A stretch of 64,000 nt of DNA from Batrachochytrium dendrobatidis JAM81 (taxonomy: Eukaryota; Chytridiomycota; Chytridiomycetes; Rhizophydiales): the NCBI RefSeq assembly GCF_000203795.2, contig NW_006281116.1:473468-537467 (forward strand), written 5' to 3'. The notes beneath the pieces are model-generated. The model saw only the letters and a program-made list of their open reading frames with translations. It searched no databases and had not been told where the DNA came from. Shown here piece after piece: positions 43,780-54,566 of this stretch. Both the position numbers and the translations under genes were made by a program. Numbering within the stretch: position 1 is the first letter of the stretch; each line of letters opens with the position of its first letter.

Positions 43780-43807
43780 GTAGTGTATAGTGAGCATCGG
43801 ATGATAC
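43780..43807. repeat. Solo TIR-like end of the 33.5-kb element family
   Basis: GTAGTGTATAGTGAGCATCG and the following GATGATAC correspond to the right inverted end at 35482-35510. No partner in inverted orientation was found within 3 kb, so this is a solo or eroded end. Confidence 0.4.
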
Positions 43808-45609
43808 TGTTTTACTTGAACAAGAGTGCTAAATCCGTTGGAATAAATATAATTTAGTCGTCTATTTCTGTACTACATTTTACACCCTCATTGTTACACA
43901 ATATCAAATGTATACAAAAAACAGCTGGAAATGGAATGTGTTTGTAGAAATAGAAAACATCATACACAAGATGACAGCAGTATTGCGTACATACAAATCA
44001 AAGTATGCTATCATGATTGTCAACGGATTGATTGAAAACAACTTCATATCCAACTTGCCCATCAACAACCAACAACTCTGTTGGAGTTTTGTGTAATCTG
44101 ATTTATATTAATTTAAATGGAGGTGTGTGTGTATGATCTGTAACTGTTAGTAGTTGACAGAAAATAACAAATCAAAAGTGTAATGGGTGTTGCACAATAA
44201 TTCAGGATCAGCAAACTTGGTTTTTTCAATGATAATGAAAAGATGTAATAAAACAATAATATGTTGAAATGGTTGGAAGAGTCATTTATTAATAAATATG
44301 AGTTATAGTCAGTCTTGTAGTAATTGATTGTTTGTATCTTGGTGACACGAACAAGTAGAATGTATGATGAGCAATCAGAAAAGTAAATTGATCAATAGGT
44401 GTAATTCATATTGTTTACCAAGTCAAATAGTGGAATTATGGCACATAAACATTGGTGATACGAGTCCCTTGGATCATCACATATTACCATTTAGTATTCT
44501 GCATGGATACTCGACACATTTGGTAGTCATACATTGTATGGTCACCAAGTTTGAACCCACATTCATGTATTGTGTTTGACTGTCAATGTTGTCAATACAA
44601 CTCTGTACACACATTTGTTGTATTCTGAATCACGGATACGATTGCAATCTAGTTCAACAACAATCATGACACATGTCAGTAATGCAACTGTTGTTTGCAT
44701 GCCAATCACCACCAACAACACCACTGTATTATCAATCAGTCCATGACACTGACTGTTTATTACACACTGACACTGTTATTTAGTATTCCGTTTACATGAC
44801 TAGACTGCAAGTTGTCGTATTCGTTTGTGTAGATTTGAAATTGTTAGTAATCGAGTTTTGACATTCAATTCGTGCTGTTTTTGTATATTTTTGTATATTG
44901 CTGGACATTCAACTCAACGTCTTGTTCCAAAGTAGACATGTGTTTGATATCATGTTTGTATAATCGAAATATGAATCCAGTTTGCCAAGTAAATACTGCA
45001 AGACTCTTGACAACCAGTCATGTACAGTATTGAGTCGGATGTTCATACTATTGATAGCATGACAATTGACAGTTCAAGAGTTATGTTGAAGCTTTTCTAA
45101 TCATTGGCAATACTTTGAGTTGGCGTATTGAAAGTATTACAGTTGGCATAAAGTATTGATACTGCTGATATGACCATCAATCCATACTGCATTGAACAGG
45201 ACTGCAACACAGTGTCATATCACTAGATCAAGTGTTGAGGCAGAGTCGTTTGAAGGATTTTACCACTAATATTTGACCAGCTGTTGCGTGGATAAACCGT
45301 TACCCTATACTGACCGTAACTTGAAACTGACTGATTATACCAATCGATCTTGACATATTCTTTAGTATATGGGTCAGGGTCACCAGTCCTTGACTATGAG
45401 TCCTGTTTCATTCAATGGCTGAAGAGTTGTGCATAAAACAGTCTACAAATGAGTATCTGTGCTACATATACCTAAATGGCGGTCAAGCTGTTGCTGCGTG
45501 AGCTCATATAACCCTTATGTTTTGATCATATATTTAATCGCTATGAAGGTATGGTTCATATCCACAACCGACCCATTCATTACCAAGAATTGTCCTACTA
45601 ATCGACAGG
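43808..45609. other. Intergenic region with a transposase scrap
   Basis: At about 44520-44565 on the minus strand, GGGTTCAAACTTGGTGACCA then ACAATGTATGAC encodes FKLGDHTMYD, also seen at 47405-47445 and in the transposase at 58960. Nothing else here is recognisable; frames at 43908-44096 and 44364-44579 show no domain. A TATATTTAA box at 45528-45536 may serve the next gene. Confidence 0.45.
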
Positions 45610-46509
45610 ATGAAATTCATATCGACTATTGTGTTGTTGCTGTTGTCGGTGACAGTCAGTGCGGTAGTCATTGATCGTCCGTCTGCCAGCGAATCAGAAC
45701 CTGTAAAAGAATGTTCAACACACATGCAGCAACACGCTGGTATTTGCGCTTCAACTGGAACAGAGCAACAATCAACTGGAACCAATCATGATGTAGCTCA
45801 ATCGACTATAGATCCCGATGATTCAGACAGCTCTGTTGATCAGTCCAATGAATCATCGTCATCCTCTCAGTCCAAACAGTCAGACGATGATATATTTGAC
45901 AACACACTATACGACGACGTCTGCCATCTCCCTAAAAAATATATCCCAGAGAACAAACGGCCCATTCTCACACATCAGCAAAGGCTGGATAGAGTCGAAA
46001 AAATAATGATGAATATGGGTATGGAAATTCCAACTGATGTTGGAGACGGATATCCGCACAAGATGAGCACCAAGGCAAAGGAAAAAATACTAGAAACTAA
46101 ACAAAAGGAGCGTAGAATGAGCTCATCTGATAAAAAAAAGTTTGAAAGATTTGCAGCAGGAAGATTATGGGTGTGTCGCAAGTTGACTCTTGAACCTCTC
46201 AAAGAAGAGTCAATCAGAGTTGTATCTGAACCTACTCCAGAATTAAAATCCATCTTGAAACCCGGATCCACTTTTAAACCCCACGGCTCAAAACACGATC
46301 ATTCTAAAAAACATCAGCAAAAGTCAAGTCACGATGCTGGTTCAAGGGAAGCTAAAGTACACTTTGTACCAACGACTAAAATTGCTAGATATTCAAGTGA
46401 ATCTAGTGTACTGCAAGAATATGATATTCAACTTCCTTCATTACGTTCAAAGTTTAATAGATTCAAACGACAGATGATGAGGTTCATTGGATATAGAAGG
46501 CATACTTGA
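45610..46509 (+). CDS. Secreted Ser/Asp-rich protein with Lys-rich C-terminus
   Basis: 299 residues. A clear signal peptide (MKFISTIVLLLLSVTVSAV) is followed by a low-complexity acidic Ser region (DDSDSSVDQSNESSSSSQS), then a conserved-looking central part (YDDVCHLPKKYIPENKRPILTHQQRLDRVEKIM, split by no stop), a basic helical part (KAKEKILETKQKERRMSSSDKK) and a His/Lys/Ser tail. No enzyme family is recognised. It belongs to the same general class as the other secreted proteins here but is not a close paralogue. A TATA-like box lies about 75 bases upstream. The frame is intact and probably expressed; the function is unknown. Confidence 0.75.
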   Translation: MKFISTIVLLLLSVTVSAVVIDRPSASESEPVKECSTHMQQHAGICASTGTEQQSTGTNHDVAQSTIDPDDSDSSVDQSNESSSSSQSKQSDDDIFDNTLYDDVCHLPKKYIPENKRPILTHQQRLDRVEKIMMNMGMEIPTDVGDGYPHKMSTKAKEKILETKQKERRMSSSDKKKFERFAAGRLWVCRKLTLEPLKEESIRVVSEPTPELKSILKPGSTFKPHGSKHDHSKKHQQKSSHDAGSREAKVHFVPTTKIARYSSESSVLQEYDIQLPSLRSKFNRFKRQMMRFIGYRRHT

Positions 46510-47334
46510 ACATTTCTACGCAAACCACCATAACTAAAAGTGTAGTAAATCAATGTTTGGACACTAGACTGCTTGATAATACAATTTCATTGTAAAACTG
46601 GAATCACGCTATCAACAACCTCGTTTAGAATATGCTGTACTGCAGTGTGTATATATGATTTATACTGTCAATTTGCATTTGTAATGTAAGCATTCAGTCA
46701 TGTTTGTTCAATAAACACCTTGCATTGTCACCACCATTTCCAATGTAATAGTATGCTTGAATTGATCATATTGCACCAATCAACTACTGTGCACTGAATG
46801 TATCAGATGGTGTCATGAAATGGTGGATAATATTCATAATTGAAGTATTGGCAGTCAGTGATTGAATGATACGATCGAATACCGCTGATCACTTTGTTGG
46901 TGGCCAGTATCACATGTGGTCAATATCAATATGTTGCACAACAGTCATTCAAACAGGTTGGAGCATGCCACATTGTAGCAATGCAATCAAATTGGTACAA
47001 CACATGTCAACATACATGTAGTGTAGTGTAGTATACACTAGTAGTGATGATTCAACCAACGACATGCGTGGTTGTAATATTATACGTGAAACCACACGAT
47101 CATGCCCATGTGTATGGTTATGGTGACATACAGTATTACAATGATGAGTCAACAACAATGTGATGGAACTGGATGTGCAATATCAAAACCATGTCCAGAA
47201 TACGTGATATAACAACAACTTGCAGCCATATTGATGTAAATGGACCACTAAATAACAGTATTGGCATGCAAACAACAGTTGCATTACTGACATGTGTCAT
47301 GATTGTTGTTGAACTAGATTGCAATTGTATCCGT
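46510..47334. other. Intergenic; contains a dispersed motif
   Basis: TGATCATATTGCACCAATCAACTACT near 46763 is shared with the 3' flank of the gene at 56681 (57553). 46600-46730 resembles 57430-57520 (TTCAATAAACA, CATTGTCA). The two genes upstream of these flanks are not alike, so the flank was duplicated independently. No gene is seen. Confidence 0.5.
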
Positions 47335-47480
47335 GATTCAGAATACAACAAATGTGTGTACAGAGTTGTATTGGCAACAGACCAGTCCAACACAATACAT
47401 GAATGTGAGTTCAAACTTGGTGACCATACAATGTATGACTACCAAGAGTGCACAAAGTGTAGATTCAACACTATAGTATG
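47335..47480 (+). pseudogene. IS630-like transposase scrap
   Basis: A frame with ECEFKLGDHTMYDYQECTKC matches the block after the first catalytic Asp of the transposase at 58.6-59.3 kb (DELGFKLGDCTMYGYTNRCE). The DE pair itself is not kept. Only about 50 codons remain. Confidence 0.45.
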
Positions 47481-47509
47481 ATTGTGTGTCATATGATGGT
47501 TGTTGTATA

Positions 47510-47933
47510 TCAAACAAGTAGTCAATGTGTAGTAATCATTGTATATTGCAATGCAGAATACAATCACTGCATGATGAATACTGGAGTGATCCATTTTACA
47601 TGAATATGGTTGTAAAACAAAGCACTTGCGGCCACACAACACTCATGAAGGGTGTGCTTTTCAATATACCTGATCAAAGGGTCGTAAAAGCATAATTCAA
47701 TCGACATGATCATCAAATTGATCAATATGATATTATGGACAGGGAGCAGCATACTATCTAATTTTATAATAAACCACTACAAGCAATCAAATAACCCTGT
47801 ATATTGGTTAACCTAAAAGGGTTGGTTTGCTATACAAAAATACAAATACAATCGAGTGTGTCCAGTTTTATAATCGACATCAGTCTCGACACTCTACTTT
47901 TGTATTAATAGTTTGAGCCCATTGACCAATCTG
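47510..47933 (+). promoter_or_regulatory. Promoter flank duplicated with 7870-8279
   Basis: It contains AAAGGGTCGTAAAAGCATAA, GTTAACCTAAAAGGGTTGG near 47807-47826, TACAAAAATACAAATAC and TCCAGTTTTATAATCGACATC near 47860. The block ends at the signal-peptide codons of the gene at 47934. The duplicated segment therefore covers promoter, gene and 3' flank. Confidence 0.5.
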
Positions 47934-48863
47934 ATGAAATTGGTTGATATTTTGTTTGTACTGACTGTAGCAGCAACCGCCAATGCAATACTGATACCGA
48001 CTGATAACGATGGCTCACCCAAAGCATCAGTCACTTCTAGTCAAGTGTCCAGCCCAACCAGTGAACCTAATTCAGGCACTTCAGATGAATACCAGGAATA
48101 TCCAATGAATTTGAGTCTTTCCGGCCGAATCCGGCAAGGGATAATGGATCAACCCGGTCTAAACACTCCCACTCAAGGTCAACGACCGACTGCAACTATA
48201 ACTGGTCCAAGTACTTTCAAACAAGGTCGAAAGCGCATAATGGATGTGATTGATTTACTGATTTCCAGACAAAACCAGCAACGACCAATTGATGAAGTTG
48301 ATCCAAACGCTTCCAAACAAAGTCAGCAACAGCCAATGAGTCAGCCTAGTTCAAGCACTTCCAAACGAAGTCGGAAACGGCCAATCAATGAAATCAGGCC
48401 AAGCATTTTTAGCCAAGCGTCTGGCTCAACTAATGAACCCAGTCCAAGTGCTCCAAAGCGAGATCGAAAACAACCGATTGATCAACCCATTCCAAGTACT
48501 TCCAGCCAAGACCAGCAACAACCAATAAACGAAGGCGAGTCTGCTAATACTGTTTCAAATCAAGTAGCTGAATTAAGCCCAAGATACCAGAGAACCTTTG
48601 ATGGTCTAAAGCAAAAACTTGCAGTGTCTAAAGAATTACGAAAGAAAAAACTCAAAGAATATTGTGATTATGCAGCCCTCAGATTCGAACAATGGTCAGC
48701 GTTAGAAAGGGGAGAAGAAATATCTGGATCAACGTACAATCCAAACACTGAAAATCAATTGAAACAAGAGTGTAGAAAGGCAGGAAAAAGAGTGTGGGAG
48801 TTGAGGGATCAATTGAAAAGGTTTATGAAAAGGCATGGTTTGAGATTTGAAGAACCGAATTAA
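47934..48863 (+). CDS. Secreted Gln/Pro/Ser repeat protein with basic helical C-terminus
   Basis: 309 residues, a longer paralogue of the protein at 8280. The signal peptide is MKLVDILFVLTVAATANA. The middle (about residues 30-215) is built from a repeated unit of the form QP-x-PSTS-x-Q-x-QQQP and KRxRKRPI, present many times here and about three times in the shorter paralogue. The C-terminal 90 residues are charged and helical (LRKKKLKEYCDYAALRFEQW, ending MKRHGLRFEEPN) and align with the paralogue's end (MTKHGLEFQESN). Repeat-number change points to expansion by unequal pairing. The start at 47934 is chosen by analogy and by the signal peptide. No enzymatic function is apparent. Confidence 0.75.
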   Translation: MKLVDILFVLTVAATANAILIPTDNDGSPKASVTSSQVSSPTSEPNSGTSDEYQEYPMNLSLSGRIRQGIMDQPGLNTPTQGQRPTATITGPSTFKQGRKRIMDVIDLLISRQNQQRPIDEVDPNASKQSQQQPMSQPSSSTSKRSRKRPINEIRPSIFSQASGSTNEPSPSAPKRDRKQPIDQPIPSTSSQDQQQPINEGESANTVSNQVAELSPRYQRTFDGLKQKLAVSKELRKKKLKEYCDYAALRFEQWSALERGEEISGSTYNPNTENQLKQECRKAGKRVWELRDQLKRFMKRHGLRFEEPN

Positions 48864-49257
48864 GATTTGGATTGATGATTTGTCGATGAATTCAATTTTG
48901 AATAAATTTAAGCTTTCTGATGTATTGGTGTTTGTCGAGTATTGTGAATGGATCAACAACCATATCATTGATTACATACTGTGTTGGGTATTACATCGAC
49001 AGTTACTGGATTGTTGATTGATACATTGACACGGTTTGTTCCATATACATCAATGACCTGATAACAACCAGTGTTGATTGTAACTATCAATCGCACTTGC
49101 AATCACTTGTCAGTTGTATGGTTGCATGATACCACCAACTGACCATGTCGTGTATTGTACAGCAAACGGAACAATACACTTGTTCAAAGTCTGTCACAAG
49201 CAAAAGGTGTTTGTCATGTCACTGTCACTGTTGGAAATCACAACAGACAATGTTTGA

Positions 49258-50060
49258 TTGAATGATTTAACACCCCATTACAAAACATCGTTGCCTTTTA
49301 TCAAGAATATACTAAAACTAACCAATACGTTAATGCCTTGCAATATATTGTGTTTGACTACAATCACATCCATCATTGTGCAGTTGGTGATATTACTGAA
49401 TCAAGATATGAAAGTGATCCATCAAGTGGTTCAATTAAAACAAACACTGCAAACCATTCAATCCATGTTGGAAATTGTGTTGGAATACTGAATGGACAAA
49501 CCTTTGAGTAAAATACAAGTCAATATACAGTAATGCTGTGTATACTATGTATACTGTGGTTAGTGGAAATGATTACTCGTATCCAATTTCAGATGATGAT
49601 CAAATAATTCAGACTTGCAAGTATTATGAATTTGAACACATCCAAATTGCTGAAACGTCTGTTACTGAATCTAGAAACCCATATCCAACAATGACAAATA
49701 AGCAGTGTCAAAACAGAAATCAATTGGATGCATTATCAACAATTAGTGAATATGAAAACAACAAAACATATGACATATGACAGGACATTTCAAACAACTT
49801 GTTTTCTAGAGCAACTATAAATGCCATTCATTGACTCAATCAAAAACTACAACAATTACTTGCAATGCATCAAAATTTGACATCCAAATTTGACATACAT
49901 ATCCAGTTCAACAACAGAAAGCGTCAAACAAGTGGTATCATGATTACTATTCACAAAACAAGCAAATTGGACAACAGCGCTGTCGCAACTATTATGCTTC
50001 AAACTTGGAATCAGAAACGATGCAACTGAAAAAAGTACACAAAGTCGACGAGTATAGTTT
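49258..50060 (+). pseudogene. Decayed second copy of the integrase element
   Basis: Fragments on the plus strand follow the order of the element at 37.8-39.0 kb: YQEYTKTNQYVNALQYIVFDYN near 49285, HSIHVGNCVGILNGQTFE near 49450, YTVVSGNDYSYPISDDDQIIQ near 49550 with the extension TMTNKQCQNRNQLDAL, then SIKNYNNYLQCIK near 49830 and WYHDYYSQNK near 49940. The D,D,E core is missing. It has frameshifts and stops throughout. It shows that the integrase C-terminal extension and the basic frame are genuine parts of the element. 48864-49257 is the 3' flank duplicated with 8850-9130. Confidence 0.7.
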
Positions 50061-51430
50061 ATTGAATCATTCAACACCAATATCGTGTACTTGAAAATCA
50101 ATGACATCAATTCCATCATCTACCAGAAACATGTTTGTTGCGGTGTGTTATTTGATGTGAATTTTGCACCAGTATGTTCATGTCTGATACAATTCATGGC
50201 TGTTATTGGACTTTGTACGACTGAACCATTGTTCAAATGTGATGATGTTTATTCCACTGTTGTAAATCGAATGGGTGTATATTGAAATACACGATATTGT
50301 TGTAATATATTGTAGTATGTCTTGTATGCAAAGTACGACAATCTCTCGAGTTTGAATGCATTGTAAATATACACCAGACATTCATCAAACTGAACCTTTT
50401 AGTATTTTTGCTTGCTTGAAATAGCTCCAGCAAACAAACAAGCGTTTCTGCAATGCACATTGTGTATGCTACACCAACAACATCATTGATGGTCAATACA
50501 CACAAGTATTGTTGATGTACACTTTGAGTTCCAAGACTGTATTTTTTGTAGCGGAAAAGTCGTTGGAAAGCTGCACATTGAATTGCACTGTTTTGAGCTC
50601 CACTTTAAACATCTGTTCAGCAATCGGTCCATACTTTTGACAAGCTCATGTATGAATAATGGTTTATCAGTGTTTTTATCAAGACACGGTAAATTGGTTC
50701 ATGATCAATGATTTGAGTTGGTTTCAATGTTACTGCATTGATGACATTGAGTGCATCTGAAACAGCAACATCATCACTTGATTCGAGTTTGAAACGATAA
50801 TTATTGACTGTGTTGGTCAAACTGCAGATTCACTGCTATTGTATTCAGACTCTGTAGCAAGACTTTCTGTGTGATGAAACAGCATCTGAAACTGCACCAA
50901 TCGTTTGATTTCCAATAATATGAGCATCATCCATAATAATATCACCAGCGGTTTGTGGTTCAGCATTTACCATTATACGAATCCAGTGAATGTGTTGATT
51001 GTAGGTTTGTAAACAGAGGCTACAAGCCAGCAGTGACATCATTTGTAGACTTTTGATTTTGAAAGCATTCATAATTTCTGATATGTTACTATCATACAGC
51101 AAGGCACATTGCAGTTGCTCACTTTGTCGACTTTTATTGGCAACCTATTATGTACCAGCCACAAATCTGATATTGCAGACTTGTAGATGCTTAAAAATGG
51201 GGTTTCAAATTGACTTTTGAATTTGAGGATCGTGAACATATGATGGCATATTGATGGTTGTCATTATTGGCAAGTGTGTTGCAGTTGATTGAAGATGTGA
51301 TGGAATGAATCAATATTCGATTACGTCATTTATTAACAAGTGAGTGAGTGTGTTTATAAAATGGAAACCAAGAAAGTCATGTGAATTCCAGTTCAAACGT
51401 CATTGTTGTTGGTTTTTGATTGTTAAACTA
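50061..51430. other. Gene-poor interval before the third CRN gene
   Basis: Minus-strand frames at 50845-51102 and 50617-50820 (SSDDVAVSDALNVINAVTL) look mildly protein-like but have no recognisable domain and are separated by stops. No repeat or RNA gene is seen. Confidence 0.4.
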
Positions 51431-51681
51431 TTCAGAAATGTCTCACATTCACACACTACTAATGTCTCACACAATGCAAGTCAACACTCTCACACTAGTA
51501 ATGTCTCACATTAATGAGACATTAATTCTGGTGTAAATTTGACTAATTTCCAAATATTTAAATCGTGTGAATTGTCTTGAAATATCCCAAAATTTTGTTA
51601 TTTTGACTCGATTAAAAAGTCGATTTTTGTTTTACAATTTGACAAATAAATTGCTTTTTTACTCTTTTTCTTTTTCATAAA
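51430..51681 (+). promoter_or_regulatory. 5' region of CRN gene with repeated AATGTCTCACA motif
   Basis: The motif AATGTCTCACA occurs three times, near 51436, 51462 and 51502. The last copy forms a palindrome, AATGTCTCACATTAATGAGACATT, in two arms around CAT at about 51501-51524. The same core stands before the CRN genes at 20589 and 31978. A pyrimidine-rich leader (CTTTTTCTTTTTCATAAAA) precedes the expected start. Confidence 0.5.
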
Positions 51682-53376
51682 ATACCAAAACGATTCCTCA
51701 ATGTTGAATACGACACTATTTCTACTGAAATTGATGTGACTGGAATCAGTAGACTTGGTGAAGTTCAGGATGCTATCAAGTCTGAGTATGGTCCTGCTAT
51801 GGCTGACATCGATGCTCCTCAACTCCAACTATACACCAACAGCAACAAAGACCAACTAATCAACACCTGGGCTTTACTCGACTCTCTTCCTCAATAATAC
51901 TTTACTCAAGATGGTTCTTGCATTGTTATTGGTTGTTTACATCTACCTCCAAGACAGCCTACTCAAACTGACCTAGGTCCAACATCTGCTGCAGCCTCAC
52001 CCGCACTACTGGATTTTTGGACTGCTTTCACAAACTACCCTAACCCTCTTGAAGGAAACACTGTTGTCCAACTTCCAGCAGACGTATTCATCCTTGGAAA
52101 CCATTCAATTGGATCATCCATTTACATCCGTCCTTGTTATCCTAAACTTCTTGAAAAATCACTATCTATTGTGCAATCTGCTGATATATGTCATTTGATC
52201 ATCCTTGGAAATCTTGGAATTGGCAAGACATATTTTGGTTACTTTTTGCTGTTGCATCTTGCTCGCTCTGGTGCTACAGTCGTGTATGAGAGTGGAGCCG
52301 ATCAAAAAAGATATCTGCTTACTCCCAATGGTGTACTCGAAGGAGGAAAGCATGCTTTTTGGAAAATCTTGGATTCCTCGTCAACATTCTACATTGTTGA
52401 TGGCTCAGCACCTGTTGATGTTGATGCCAAGACCATTCTTGTTACTTTACCTCGTTGGGAAATTTGGCATCGGTTTTGCAAGGGGTCCTGCAACATTCGG
52501 TATATGCCAGTGTGGTCAAAAGAAGAATTGCATTCCTGTCGCTCAATGCTGTTTCCTACAGTCCCACAAGAATTGGTTGAAAGTCTGTATTTGAAGTGGG
52601 GAGGAATTGCTCGTTATGTTCTTAAATATGCATTGGTAAAAGAAAAACAGAATTTTCTCGACAAAGCTTTAAATATTTCCAATATCGATTCAGTTGTCAA
52701 GTCTTTTGGTAAATATGGTGAAAACCTAGACGCTTCAAGTTGTTTGATTCATATATCAGTCAAGGATGGCTTTCACAGTGGTCCTTATCAGTTTGCTTTT
52801 GACTATGTGGTTGATGAAATTTACAACCGTGTCTATGCCAGAGACCGAGATCATCTTATCAGATTCGTTTCTGTTACTCGAGAAATTGGTGAAACTGGTC
52901 AACTTAATAGGGAATTATTTGAAAAGCACGCTCATACAGTCATCGCTAAAGGTGGCTCATTCAAGATTCGTGATTTACGTACCAAGCTGGAGTCTACACT
53001 TCAACTGCCGATGGATCTTAGTACTTTGTTATTCTCCAACAATTCTCAAGTTCAAGACGCAACGAATTGCTATTTCCGTCCCATTAGCAATATTTTTGAA
53101 TCTGTTGATTCGTTCATCAAGCCAAATCTACTTTTCCAAATGACCGGTGCCAAAGATCATCCTTGCAAACAGACTGAACTTTGTGATGTTTTGGAAATAC
53201 TTGGTGATCCGTCAAAACCAGAACTGTATTTTGTTGTACCTCCTGATCGTTTTGCCTGTTTTACACACCAAAGCTACCACGGAACAGATGGTCAAGTGTT
53301 GTCACAAAACGATACTATTGCGAGTGTTGAGAAGTTGACTCGATTTGTTTTGACGTTTGAACCATCTCATCAATAA
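51682..53376 (+). pseudogene. CRN: Crinkler (CRN) with P-loop module and C-terminal RHS/REase-like domain; start and header damaged
   Basis: The coding frame can be followed from about 51682, where an ATA stands in the place expected for the start codon, through a header (ISRLGEVQDAIKSEYG) to a TAA at 51895-51897. It then stays open in the same frame to 53376. Walker A is GNLGIGKT near 52207-52230, followed by the typical FLLLHLARSGATVVYE. Later blocks such as GGIARYVLKYA and the C-terminal PELYFVVPPDRFACF with TRFVLTFE are typical of the CRN class related to trypanosome RHS proteins. The region from 52171 (first ATG after the stop) could still make a 390-residue headerless protein starting at or near the P-loop. 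Without its header it would lack the trafficking part. Confidence 0.75.
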
Positions 53377-54369
53377 GGTATGTAGACTATAATCAATGAT
53401 TTTTATTGGCTGCATAACGCTAATCCTAACTCTGTTTCTCGACCTCGTTCTACACAATACACGGCGTTTGATTTCTTAAAGGTGAATAATATCGTATGGG
53501 TTCCATCGGACAACAAACCTCACTTTGTGGAAATGACCACTTTCATTGTCAGCAACTTCCCAGTCGTGTAATTTAATTGCTTTGGTTTTGAAACCTATAG
53601 TTTCTTGTAAATAATTGCATATCCCAAGACTGTTTTTCACCATACAGTTTTGAAACTAATATTTTGATTCAAGAACAAACTGCGTTTTCCTTTTTCTTTT
53701 GCAAATAAAAGTTGTTTTGTTGCTTACAATTTTGGTCAATCAATTGACTGCCAAACTGTACAGCAGTTTTGCTGACATTGGATTTGTCCGATCGATAGTC
53801 TTGGTTTTCAAACTTGAATCAAACTCCCAGCTGACAAAACACTGCAGGGATTGTTACAAGCACGAAGGCAGCTGTTTCAAGAGATGTTGGTATGATACAA
53901 GGAGTACCAGAAAGTATACTCTTACAAAGAATTGTTTGCAACTGAATTGAATCAAATAGCCATACGTGATAAACAGCGGGTTGATTCTGGCTTTATTCCC
54001 AATCAATGGTATTGACAAAAACAACCAGGGATGAGCCAGGATCAATAGTTGGAGGCTAGACACAATCATGAATGGAATATGCTAGAGTATCAAAAAGATG
54101 ATCAAAGAAAGCGTGAAATTCAACAGATCAGCAATGATGTCCAAATGCATAGTGTAATCAAGCAGATTTGAATTCATTTTGGCATTGCAAGACACACTAT
54201 CACATTTGGAAGAGTTGATTGGAAATATAAAGACTCGTACTCGATAAACACGGACTTGTCAGTGGTTTGATTTTATACTCTATCATTCTTACAACAAGAC
54301 CCAGCTAAACACAGTCTGTGTACATTAACACTTGGTACTGGTTAAAAAGCTACCCATTGTATCCAATTT
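53377..54369. other. Intergenic with decayed basic coding scraps
   Basis: At 53890-54150 the plus strand encodes charged pieces in broken frames (KEYQKVYSYKELFATEL, NMLEYQKDDQRKREIQQIS) that resemble in style the basic frame of the integrase element. The match is too weak to name. Nothing else is recognised. Confidence 0.35.
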
Positions 54370-54566
54370 GCGGCATCAAGTATGAGTCTGGCACAAATAG
54401 CTCGTATTTATTATGAATTACAAGCAAAGCTATTGACTATTCTACCCTAATACTTTTGACTTGAATTCCTTTCTGCGAATAATTTATGTTTTGACAACTT
54501 TGTACATGATTTAGCAGTAAGTGTCGGTTAAAAAACTGGTATCATCGAGTGCTCTATCTATACTAC
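54370..54566. repeat. Shared flank plus TIR-like end (family of 33235-33571)
   Basis: AAGTATGAGTCTGGCAC near 54377 and the end string GGTATCATCGAGTGCTCTAT at 54538 correspond to 33240 and 33543. The internal part is diverged and shorter than at 33 kb. No right-hand partner is found. As at 33 kb, it lies downstream of a CRN gene. Confidence 0.5.

Noticed and set aside
45250..45480. Possible structured RNA around ATAAACCGTTACC...ACCGTAACTTGAAAC
   Set aside because: Short complementary words are present but there is no conserved copy in the window and no recognisable RNA family motif.
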